In this document: in pieces, positions 16,367-24,007 of the stretch
Position numbering within the stretch: position 1 is the first letter of the stretch
How the letters are laid out: each line of letters starts with the position of its first letter
Origin: Deltaproteobacteria bacterium
Lineage (GTDB): Bacteria; Desulfobacterota; Desulfobacteria; Desulfobacterales; Desulfatibacillaceae
Reading direction: 5' to 3'
DNA length: 64,000 nt
Assembly: GCA_016235345.1 (NCBI GenBank)
Contig: JACRLG010000036.1
Span: 1 to 64,000, forward strand
Made by a program: the position numbers and the translations under genes
Notes under the pieces: model-generated
What the model was told of the DNA's origin: nothing
The model's database searches: none
What the model saw: the letters and a program-made list of their open reading frames with translations, nothing else

Positions 16367-18574
16367 ATGATCGTCACCTGCCCGAACTGCTCCACCGGAT
16401 TAAGCCTTGACGACAGCCTCATCAAGGGCAAGCAGGTCAAGGTTCGCTGTGCCAATTGCCGGCACGTCTTTCCGGTGGGCCCTGTCGCTTCCCGCTCTGC
16501 ATCCAGAAAAGTTGCGGACGATCTGGACCTCAATCTGGAGCTTCCGGATCTGCCCGACCTGGAAGAAGGCCTGGATGAAGCCCTGGCGTCCAGCGGCGGC
16601 AAGGCTCCCGCAGCCGAGCCCGACCTGCGCCTGGACCTTCCCGACCTTTCAGACCTGGAATCGGGCCTGGACGACGATCTTGCCGCCATGACGCCCAAGG
16701 CTCCCGAACCGCCGCCCCCCCCAAGGCCAAAGGCTCCAGCGCCGCCCAAAAAAGCCGCGCCTCCGCCCCTGGAGGACGACAGCCTGGGTGAGCTTGGCGA
16801 TCTCGAAGACGACGACCTTGCAACCGCGCCTCCCGAAAAGCCCTCAAAGCCCTCCGCAATGGCGGCGGATGATGACCTGGGCGAGCTTCCCGACCTGGCG
16901 GGCGAAATAGAGGACGCCCTTGGCGGCCCGCCGACCACGTCCAAGGAAGATGATCTCGGGGAGCTTGGCGCGCTTTTTGGTGAGGATGAGGGCCCGTCGG
17001 GCAAGGCCGACGACCTCGACCTCGACCTTCCCGGCCTGGAAGCCGAAGCGCCGGAGGACAGGGGCGGAACCGAAGAGCTTTCCCTGGACCTCGATCTCGA
17101 TCTTGATATGCCCGGCCTTGGAATGGAGGAAGAGGCCCCGTCGCGCAAAAGGGACGACGTTGAAGACGAGGACGACGTCAGAAAGGCCCTGGCCGCCATT
17201 GAAGGCTCAGACATGGGCGACGAGCTTTCCCTCGATCTGCCCGGCGCGCCTCCCCTTGACGCAACCATGGAACTGTCCCTGCCCGACCTGGAACCGGAGG
17301 AGGAAGCGTCGGCCCCGCCGCCAAAAGGCGACGACATGGACCTTGGCCTGGACGACCTGGGAGACCTGGGCGATCTGGGCGACTTCGAAGAAGAGGCCCC
17401 GGCGAAGGGAGCGGCCCCGGCTGGCGATCTGGAACTCAGCCTGGATGACCTTGGGGACTTGGGCGACCTTGAATCCGGGCCGTCCGATGTTTCCGGCGAT
17501 GAACTGTCCTTAAGCCTTGACGATGAGCCCCCGCTTTCGCCCGGCAAACCTTCGGGCAAGCCGGACGCTCTGGAGGGGGGGATTGACGATCTCGACCTTG
17601 GCGACTTTGGGGACTTGGGCGACCTGGAGGCCGAAGAGCCTGCCGCAGCAGCCGCGACAACCGCAAGCAGCAGCGACGATCTGGCCATTGACCTGGACGG
17701 CTTCGAACTTTCCATGGACGCCGCAGAAGAGGCCGCGCCCAAGCCCGCTGCCAAGCCCTCATCCATGGACCTCGAATTCGATTCCGAGGAAACCATGGAC
17801 ATGGAGCCCGGAAAGCCGGGTGCCAAGCCCGCGCCTCCCCCGCCTCCAACAATGGAAGTTCCGCACCCCTCCTTCGACGCCCAGGCCACCATGGCCTTCG
17901 AGGAGTCTTTCGTTTCCGAGGACAGGCCTTATCAGCCCGCCATGGAGGAAATCGAGGAGACCTTCACCGACGAAGCAGCAGAGGAAGCCCCGGAAGAACG
18001 CGCGGCCAAGCCCGCCCGTCGCCCACGGAAGCCCTTTCCCTGGAAAATCGTGCTGGCCCTCATCCTGGCTGTAGCAGTGCTGGCAGGCATCGCCATACTT
18101 GCCGCCAAAATCCTGTACCGGCCCGCGCCGCCGCCCCCTGTGGCGGTTGAGGACACCTACGGAACCCTTCATCTTTCCATCGCGGCAAACGAGGTGGAGG
18201 CCAGGAAGGAAACCAACCTCAAGGCCGGCGGCGACATCATCGTGGTTGTGGGGCAGCTCACCAACAACTACAAGGAGGCCCGCAGCAACCTCCAGGTGAC
18301 CGCCGAGCTTTTCGACGACACCGGCAAGGTGGTTGAAGGGGCGACTGAAAGCGTTTATTGCGGCAACACCCCCACGGTGAAGGACATGCGCACCCTTACC
18401 GAGGAGGAGATTTCGGTCCGCCTTCAAAAGGCCGCAGGCGACGACAACACAAACGCCGTCATACCTCCGGGCGGCAAGATCGGCTTCACCATAGTGTTCT
18501 TCGAGCCGCCAAAAAACGTGGCGGAAGTATCCGTGGAGCCCTTGAAGAGCTTGCCTGCGCCCATCAAAAGTTAA
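16367..18574 (+). CDS. MJ0042-type zinc-ribbon, acidic-linker, single-pass membrane protein with DUF3426-like tail
   Basis: The 735 residues fall into four parts. Residues 1-40 are an MJ0042-type zinc ribbon with Cys5, Cys8, Cys28 and Cys31. Residues about 45-550 are a low-complexity acidic region rich in Asp, Glu, Leu, Pro and Ala with repeated DDLGDLGDL-like units. Residues about 557-580 are one membrane helix (IVLALILAVAVLAGIAILAA). The last 150 residues form a beta-rich domain (TYGTLHLSIAANEVEARKE) of the DUF3426 type. Such proteins are inner-membrane proteins with a cytosolic zinc ribbon; their function is poorly known. The acidic linker is very long for the group. A strong terminator follows. 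Confidence 0.8.
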   Translation: MIVTCPNCSTGLSLDDSLIKGKQVKVRCANCRHVFPVGPVASRSASRKVADDLDLNLELPDLPDLEEGLDEALASSGGKAPAAEPDLRLDLPDLSDLESGLDDDLAAMTPKAPEPPPPPRPKAPAPPKKAAPPPLEDDSLGELGDLEDDDLATAPPEKPSKPSAMAADDDLGELPDLAGEIEDALGGPPTTSKEDDLGELGALFGEDEGPSGKADDLDLDLPGLEAEAPEDRGGTEELSLDLDLDLDMPGLGMEEEAPSRKRDDVEDEDDVRKALAAIEGSDMGDELSLDLPGAPPLDATMELSLPDLEPEEEASAPPPKGDDMDLGLDDLGDLGDLGDFEEEAPAKGAAPAGDLELSLDDLGDLGDLESGPSDVSGDELSLSLDDEPPLSPGKPSGKPDALEGGIDDLDLGDFGDLGDLEAEEPAAAAATTASSSDDLAIDLDGFELSMDAAEEAAPKPAAKPSSMDLEFDSEETMDMEPGKPGAKPAPPPPPTMEVPHPSFDAQATMAFEESFVSEDRPYQPAMEEIEETFTDEAAEEAPEERAAKPARRPRKPFPWKIVLALILAVAVLAGIAILAAKILYRPAPPPPVAVEDTYGTLHLSIAANEVEARKETNLKAGGDIIVVVGQLTNNYKEARSNLQVTAELFDDTGKVVEGATESVYCGNTPTVKDMRTLTEEEISVRLQKAAGDDNTNAVIPPGGKIGFTIVFFEPPKNVAEVSVEPLKSLPAPIKS

Positions 18575-18591
18575 AATCTTTCCGTCAACAG

Positions 18592-18641
18592 AAACGCCCC
18601 GAAAGACCGGACAGCGTCCGTGCCTTTCGGGGCGTTTTTTT
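18592..18641 (+). terminator. Terminator after the DUF3426-like gene
   Basis: AACGCCCCGAAAG pairs with CTTTCGGGGCGTT around a short inner GGAC/GTCC stem, followed by seven T. Confidence 0.9.
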
Positions 18642-18694
18642 GCCCGCATCATCCCCTTTGACGGAGCTTCCGTCAAGGCGGTTGCCGGGTCCTC

Positions 18695-18740
18695 AAAAAA
18701 ACTACGGCACACCCGGATATGCCGGTGTGTGCCGTAAAAA
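18695..18740 (-). terminator. Terminator of rpmB
   Basis: ACGGCACACCCGG pairs with CCGGTGTGTGCCGT over a four-base loop. Read on the minus strand it ends in a T run (seven A on the plus strand at 18695-18701). It also has an A/T tail in the other direction and may be bidirectional. Confidence 0.75.
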
Positions 18741-18819
18741 TTTCAGCCAAAAGCTGCCACGCCGGAACAAAAGACCAAAAAATCCATCGGGCTGGCCTTT
18801 TGCGACAGCCTATGAAAAA

Positions 18820-19038
18820 TCAGGGCTTTGCAGGAGCCTTTTTCTTCTCAAGGGGCTTTACAACGAACCCGGCCTTGATGCACTTGGTGCAGACCACGAT
18901 CCGCACCGACTGGCCGTTTTTCACGGTGCGCACCTTCTGGAGATTCGGGTTGAAGCGGCGCTTGCTCACGTTGTGGGCATGGCTGACATTGTTGCCCACT
19001 TCGGGCTTTTTTCCGCAAAGTTCGCACATTCTGGACAT
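18820..19038 (-). CDS. rpmB: Large ribosomal subunit protein bL28
   Basis: The 72-residue protein has the L28 signature [20 protein letters not shown] followed by [12 protein letters not shown]. The four cysteines, CELC near the N-terminus and VVCTKC later, correspond to the zinc-binding form of L28. The ATG at 19038 is preceded by AAGGAGAG; an in-frame extension to 19152 has no support. A short basic tail (KKKAPAKP) ends the protein. Confidence 0.95.
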   Translation of the reverse strand: MSRMCELCGKKPEVGNNVSHAHNVSKRRFNPNLQKVRTVKNGQSVRIVVCTKCIKAGFVVKPLEKKKAPAKP

Positions 19039-19155
19039 GACTCTCTCCTTAGAAGATAATTGCGCGGAATCCCTGATAGTTAACGGACTCGGCGAGATGT
19101 AAAACCTTTTCGTGCGCGATTTTTTCAGCCGCCCCGCGCATGTTGCAAACACCGC

Positions 19156-19184
19156 TCTTTATCCGATGGTGAAAAATTTGTAAA
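19156..19184 (-). promoter_or_regulatory. Candidate promoter of rpmB
   Basis: On the minus strand TTTACA (19184-19179) is 17 bases from TAAAGA (19161-19156). The -35 matches five of six positions, the -10 is weak. It lies about 120 bases upstream of the rpmB start. Confidence 0.35.
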
Positions 19185-19270
19185 GCGCTTTTTTCGCATT
19201 TTTTTCACCCGACAGGGCAGGAATGCCTTGAAATGGGCAACATTACTGCGTATGATGAACATTCTCTAAA

Positions 19271-19432
19271 GGCCCGTCGAAAAACGCGATTTGGCAGTGT
19301 TCGCACTTCAAAGCCAATTCCGTCACGTACGAACAACCAGATTTAGCCCAATAACTCTGCGACTTCTTGGGCGGGTACGCTTACTCATTGGCTTGCAGTT
19401 TAGCCTTGCAACTCATCGTTTTTTGGCGGGCC
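19271..19432. repeat. Dispersed palindromic repeat, long-core copy C
   Basis: An imperfect palindrome of about 160 bp with arms GGCCCGTCGAAAAACGC and AACGATGAG-type sequence ending GGCGGGCC. Its core is GTCACGTACGAAC... to ...GGGCGGGTACGC, interrupted by about 40 bases that contain a nested hairpin, GCCCAA(G)AA with TT(A)TTGGGC. Copy D at 27864-28061 has the same core in the opposite orientation. Confidence 0.75.
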
Positions 19433-19559
19433 TTACTTCCAGTCATTTTCAACAGGCTGCTAACAGAAAAGCCCGGTTCGTACCCTTGAAATGAATCCGG
19501 GCCTAAACCGGCGGACCTTTCCCGATTGACGACCAGTAACGCTTGAAAGGATGGCCTTA

Positions 19560-21650
19560 ATGGCCCGAAAAAAGCCCCAGGGCGAGCCGGGCGGCAAGCC
19601 CCGCGCCGCAATCGATCCCAAGCCCGCTTCAAAGGAAGTTGCGACGGAAAAATACCCCTGGCTCGCCGACCCTCTCACATGGGCGCTGGTCCTGTTTCCG
19701 GTCATAGGTTTTCTGCTTTATTCCAAGACCCTGGACGCCCCGTTCATTTTCGACGACGCCAGCAACATTGTGGCCAACGTCAAGGTGCGCATCTACGAGT
19801 TAAGCCTTGGGGCTCTCAAGGAAGCCGCCACCTCCGAGCCCTCCTCCACCCGTTTTCTGCCCAACATCTCCTTTGCCCTAAATCATTACGCAAGCGGCCT
19901 TGACGTAAGGGGCTTTCACCTGGTCAACGTCATGATCCACGTGATAACGTCCCTGGTGCTTTTCGTTTTCGCAAGGCTTACCCTTCGCACTCCGGCTCTT
20001 TCGGACACCGGCAAGGCCGCCCGGTGGGTTCCCCTGGCCACCGCCCTGATTTTTCTCGTCCACCCGCTCGCCACCAACGTGGCATCCTACATAGTTCAGC
20101 GCATGGCCTCCATGGCGGCCATGTTTTACATCATGTCGTTCACCTGTTACATTGCGGCCCGCCTGGACGAAAACCGCCGGAAGAGCCTTGCCTTTTTCGC
20201 CTTGAGCCTCCTTTTTTTCGGCTGCTCCATAGCCTCAAAGCAAAACGCAGCGACCCTTCCCGTCTTGGTGGCCCTTTACGAGTGGTTCTTTTTCAGGGAT
20301 TTGAGCAGAAGCTGGTTAATGAAAAAACTGCCGCTCATCGGCCTGGCCCTGGCGCTTCTGGTGGTGGCCGGACTCTATTACACCAATTTCGACCCGGGGC
20401 GGATTCTCACCCTGCCTTACGAGTTCCGGGATTTCACCCTGTCCCAGAGGCTTCTCACCCAGTTCCGGGTGGTGGTACTCTACGCCAGCCTGCTGGTTCT
20501 GCCCCTGCCTTCCCGCATGAATCTGGACTGGGACTTCGGGAAGTCCCTGGGCTTTTTTTCGCCGCCGTCCACCTTCATCGCAATCATTCTGCTGTTCGGG
20601 GTGCTTGTATGGGCCTTTGCCGCCGCAAAAAAACACAGGCTTTACTCGTTCTGCATTTTCTGGTTTTTCGGCAACCTTTTGATAGAATCCAGTTTCCTGC
20701 CCCTTGAAATGGTTTTCGAGCACAGGACCTACCTGCCTTCCATGCTGTTTTTCCTTGGTGCGGCGCACTTCATCCTTGGCCGGGTGAAGCCCATAAGCCT
20801 TGCCGCAACCCTGGTGGCCTTGATCTGCGTACTGCTTTCCATCGGGACCATCGCCCGAAACAAGGTCTGGGCGGACGATCTTGCCCTGTGGCAGGACGTG
20901 GTGAAAAAATCCCCCAACAAGGCCCGTCCCCATTTCAACCTTTGCGCCACCCTCACCTCCCACGGAAGGCCCGATGAGGCCATCGGCTACTGCCAGCGGG
21001 GAATAAGCCTCGATCCCAACTCGCCCCTGGGCTACTTCAACCTTGGCCTGGCCCTGGAAAATCCGCGCATAAAGCGCTACGACGAGGCCCTGGCCAGCTA
21101 TCGGAAAACCCTCGAAATCAATCCCAACCATTCCCTGGCCCTTGCCAACATGGCATATATAATGGTGAGAAAGGGCCGGGCGGCCTTCAAGGACAACGAC
21201 AGGAAAACGGCCCTGGCCAATTTCGACCAGGCCCTCACCCTGGTGCAAAGCGCGGTGGAAATCGAGCCGGGCAATCCTTCCATATGGCTCAACGCCGGGC
21301 GGAGCCTCTATATGATGGGAAACCCCAAGGCATCCCTGCCCTACTTTGAAAAGGCCCTGGCCCTGGACCCCGGCTTCGCCAAGGCCCACAACAACATCGG
21401 CATCGCCTATTCGGACATGGGCGACCTTAAACGGGCGGCCAGACATCTTGAGGCCTCCCTCGCCCTGTTCCCGGAAGACTCGGTGACCATGTTCAACCTC
21501 GGCCTGATACTGGAAAAAATGGGCAATAAGGACCTGGCGCGAAAATATTACCGACAGACGGTCCAGACCCCGCCCAAGGCCCCGGAGCAGATGGAAGCGG
21601 CCCAGGCCGCCCAGCAGGCCCTTCTCCGGCTTTCCGCACCCACTTCCTGA
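19560..21650 (+). CDS. TMTC-like polytopic membrane protein with TPR tail, paralogue 1
   Basis: The first of three tandem paralogues (696 residues from this start). An N-terminal half with roughly ten membrane helices begins after a basic cytosolic tail. The first loop holds FIFDDASNI, the acidic pair found in GT-C enzymes after helix 1. A later conserved block is HPLATNVASYIVQRMASMAA. Another is FEHRTYLPSM. The C-terminal 250 residues contain five or more tetratricopeptide repeats. The layout is that of TMTC proteins, which in animals are O-mannosyltransferases. Glycosyl transfer from a lipid donor is inferred, not shown. The ATG at 19560 has AAAGG nine bases before it, whereas the one at 19551 touches it. 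The next paralogue starts 14 bases after the stop. Confidence 0.75.
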   Translation: MARKKPQGEPGGKPRAAIDPKPASKEVATEKYPWLADPLTWALVLFPVIGFLLYSKTLDAPFIFDDASNIVANVKVRIYELSLGALKEAATSEPSSTRFLPNISFALNHYASGLDVRGFHLVNVMIHVITSLVLFVFARLTLRTPALSDTGKAARWVPLATALIFLVHPLATNVASYIVQRMASMAAMFYIMSFTCYIAARLDENRRKSLAFFALSLLFFGCSIASKQNAATLPVLVALYEWFFFRDLSRSWLMKKLPLIGLALALLVVAGLYYTNFDPGRILTLPYEFRDFTLSQRLLTQFRVVVLYASLLVLPLPSRMNLDWDFGKSLGFFSPPSTFIAIILLFGVLVWAFAAAKKHRLYSFCIFWFFGNLLIESSFLPLEMVFEHRTYLPSMLFFLGAAHFILGRVKPISLAATLVALICVLLSIGTIARNKVWADDLALWQDVVKKSPNKARPHFNLCATLTSHGRPDEAIGYCQRGISLDPNSPLGYFNLGLALENPRIKRYDEALASYRKTLEINPNHSLALANMAYIMVRKGRAAFKDNDRKTALANFDQALTLVQSAVEIEPGNPSIWLNAGRSLYMMGNPKASLPYFEKALALDPGFAKAHNNIGIAYSDMGDLKRAARHLEASLALFPEDSVTMFNLGLILEKMGNKDLARKYYRQTVQTPPKAPEQMEAAQAAQQALLRLSAPTS

Positions 21651-21664
21651 AACGCTCAAAGCCC

Positions 21665-24007
21665 ATGAAGACAACGGAAATATTCGGCAATGAAAACCCA
21701 AGGCCGGTATGGCGCGGCCTTTCGGTTTTAGCACTTTTCATCATTCTGTCCCTTTGCCTCTACGCCCCGGCCATAAAGGGGCCGTTTTACCTGGACGACG
21801 CCGATCATCTGCAGAAAAACCCGGGGGTTCTGATCACCAAGCCTTCGCCCTCCGCGCTCTGGAAGGCGGCGTGGTCCGGGCCTTCCCATAACCGACCCTT
21901 GGCCATGCTGAGCTTTGCCATGGACCACCTGGCCTATGGCGTCAACCCGTCCGGTTTCCGCGTCACCAACATAATCCTCCACGCGCTTACGGCCTTTTTG
22001 CTCTTCCTCTTTCTGGAAACCACCTTTTCGCTGCGGCCCGGTTCAGCCGCCCTGGCCTTTCCGGCGGCCTTTTTCTCGGCCATCCTGTGGATGTGCCATC
22101 CCCTTCAGACCCAGGCGGTTTCATATATCGTCCAGCGAATGGCCATCCTGGCCGCGCTCTTTTCCCTTTCGAGCCTCTTTTTCTACGCCAAGGCAAGAAC
22201 CTGCGAAGACACCTCGCATGCGGCGCGGCTCTTCGCAGGTTCGGCAATTTCAATGGTCCTGGCTTTCGGATCCAAGGAAAACGCGGCGGTTCTTCCCTTT
22301 TTGCTCATCCTCTATGAATGGTTCTTCTTTCGGGACCTTTCGCCCCGGTTCCTCCTATACAGGCTCCACTGGATCATACTCGCCGCAATGGTGTTTCTCC
22401 TTCTTGCATGGGCCTATTCCGGGTTCGATTTTTCGGGAACAATGGCAGGGGCTTACGCGATCCGGGACTTCACACTGGAGGAGAGGCTTTTCACCCAGGC
22501 CAGGGTGATCGTGTTCTACCTTTCGCTTTTCCTCCTGCCCCTTCCGGGCCGCCAGAATCTGTTTCATGATTTTCCGGTGTCTTCGGGGCTTTTTTCCCCC
22601 ATATCCACGGCATGTTCCATTTTTTTCATCCTGATACTGGCTGTGGCCGCAGTGGTTTTGGCAAGGCGCCTGAGGCTTTTCTCATTCTTCGTGCTGTTCT
22701 TTTTCGCTACGCTTGCCATAGAGTCAACGGCTGTGGGCCTGGAAATGGTGTTCGAGCACAGGATGTACCTGCCTTCGGTTGCGCTGACCCCCCTGATGGC
22801 GCTCGGCCTTTTCGCGGTTTTTGAAAAGAGGAGGACCGCCACTGCCGCGATATGCGTGGCCGGCCTTCTTTTTTCATCCGCCTCCTTTGCCCGGAACCGG
22901 CTTTGGGGCGACGGCCCGGTTTTTTTTGCGGACGCCGCGAAAAAAAACCCCGATTCGGCCAGGGCCTGGTCCGGGCTGGCCTTTGCCCTGATGGAAAAAC
23001 GGCGGTTCTCCGAGGCCATCAACCCTTACACATCGGCCATTGCAATGGATGAGGAATTCATCCGCGAACGGCTGGAAAAAGGGAAGGCCCTGGCGGCCCT
23101 GGGGCGCAAGGAAGAGGGGATGGCCTTTTTTCACAAGGCCCTTTCCATCAGGAGCAGGCATTTCAGCAACTTGAACGGCCTTGCCGGGGCCTTGGCCGCG
23201 ACGGGCCGTTCCGAAGAGGCCCTGGCCCTGTGGGCGAGGCTCCTCAAAATGGCCCCCGGCCATTATCTCGCCAACCTTAACGCGGGGAGCATTCTTCTGG
23301 CCCGAAAGGAACCCGACAGGGCGGCCACGCATTTCGAGACAATACTGCGCGACAAGCCGGATGATACCACCGCCCTGATTTTACTGGGTGACGCAAGGCT
23401 CAATTCGGGTAATATCGCAGAGGCTGCGGACCTGTATCGGAAAACGGCCCGGCTGGACCCGCACGCCCAGGGGATATGGGAAAGGCTGGCGGCCGTCGGG
23501 GAAAAGGCGGAAAAGCCTTCACTGGCGCTGCCCCTTTCGGCCACCGACCCTGAAATCGCCGGGTTGACCAAAAAGCTGGAACAGTCCCCGGAAAACCCCG
23601 CCATCTACAACCGGCTTGGGGTGCTCTACCGGGAAAAAGGCCGGGCCGACGAGGCGGTGGCCTTTCTGGAAAAGGCCCTGGCCCTTGCGCCGGGCTCCCC
23701 GGTGCTCTTGAACAACTTAGGCCTCGCCCAACTGGAGCGCAGGCACTACCCGGCGGCCCAGAAGGCCTTTGAAGAGGCCCTGGCCCAAGACCCCAAAAAC
23801 ATGGCGGCGCTTTACAACATGGTCTGCCTTTATTCGGTGAAAAGCGACTTCAGGAAGGCCGCCCTGTGGCTCGACAGGCTTTTGGGCCTGGGTTTTTCCG
23901 ACTTCCGGGCCCTTGCCGCAGACCGCGATCTGGCAAACTTCGTAAAAACCCCCCAATACCGGCAGACACTGGAAAAACACGGCAAGGCGAAATCACCCGA
24001 CGCATGA
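21665..24007 (+). CDS. TMTC-like polytopic membrane protein with TPR tail, paralogue 2
   Basis: The second tandem paralogue, 780 residues. Shared blocks are FYLDDADHL in the first loop, HPLQTQAVSYIVQRMAILAA, KENAAVLPFLLILYEWFFF, RDFTLEERLFTQARVIVFYL and FEHRMYLPS. The membrane half has about ten helices. The TPR half is longer than in paralogue 1, with a run from about residue 440 to 770; several units have the pattern AxxxFExALxxDP. It overlaps the next paralogue by the ATGA junction at 24004-24007, so the two are translationally coupled. Function is inferred as for paralogue 1. Confidence 0.75.
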   Translation: MKTTEIFGNENPRPVWRGLSVLALFIILSLCLYAPAIKGPFYLDDADHLQKNPGVLITKPSPSALWKAAWSGPSHNRPLAMLSFAMDHLAYGVNPSGFRVTNIILHALTAFLLFLFLETTFSLRPGSAALAFPAAFFSAILWMCHPLQTQAVSYIVQRMAILAALFSLSSLFFYAKARTCEDTSHAARLFAGSAISMVLAFGSKENAAVLPFLLILYEWFFFRDLSPRFLLYRLHWIILAAMVFLLLAWAYSGFDFSGTMAGAYAIRDFTLEERLFTQARVIVFYLSLFLLPLPGRQNLFHDFPVSSGLFSPISTACSIFFILILAVAAVVLARRLRLFSFFVLFFFATLAIESTAVGLEMVFEHRMYLPSVALTPLMALGLFAVFEKRRTATAAICVAGLLFSSASFARNRLWGDGPVFFADAAKKNPDSARAWSGLAFALMEKRRFSEAINPYTSAIAMDEEFIRERLEKGKALAALGRKEEGMAFFHKALSIRSRHFSNLNGLAGALAATGRSEEALALWARLLKMAPGHYLANLNAGSILLARKEPDRAATHFETILRDKPDDTTALILLGDARLNSGNIAEAADLYRKTARLDPHAQGIWERLAAVGEKAEKPSLALPLSATDPEIAGLTKKLEQSPENPAIYNRLGVLYREKGRADEAVAFLEKALALAPGSPVLLNNLGLAQLERRHYPAAQKAFEEALAQDPKNMAALYNMVCLYSVKSDFRKAALWLDRLLGLGFSDFRALAADRDLANFVKTPQYRQTLEKHGKAKSPDA

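Larger units (their letters stand above)
19039..19559. other. Intergenic region between rpmB and the TMTC-like genes
   Basis: The 521 bases hold no credible gene. They contain the rpmB promoter candidate near 19156-19184 and the long-core palindromic repeat at 19271-19432. Bases 19433-19559 lead into the first TMTC-like gene; I see no clear promoter there. Confidence 0.6.

Noticed and set aside
16348-17892. Long minus-strand open frame of 514 codons, serine-rich
   Set aside because: It is the mirror of the acidic low-complexity part of the zinc-ribbon protein; Asp and Gly codons read as Ser and Arg in reverse. No ribosome site or domain.
17759-18712. Minus-strand open frame of 317 codons downstream of the zinc-ribbon gene
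   Set aside because: Antisense to a coding gene, and it would run across a strong terminator.
19039-19559. Search for a tRNA or small RNA in the gaps
   Set aside because: No cloverleaf or T-loop GTTCGA sequence with the right spacing was found in this or other gaps; the structure seen belongs to the palindrome family.
20316-21734. Minus-strand open frame of 472 codons opposite the first TMTC-like gene
   Set aside because: Shadow of a GC-rich coding gene; no recognisable domain and composition typical of antisense frames.
23866-24003. In-frame upstream extension of the third TMTC-like gene
   Set aside because: It lies in the coding end of the second paralogue and lacks similarity; the ATGA junction at 24004 is the natural start.
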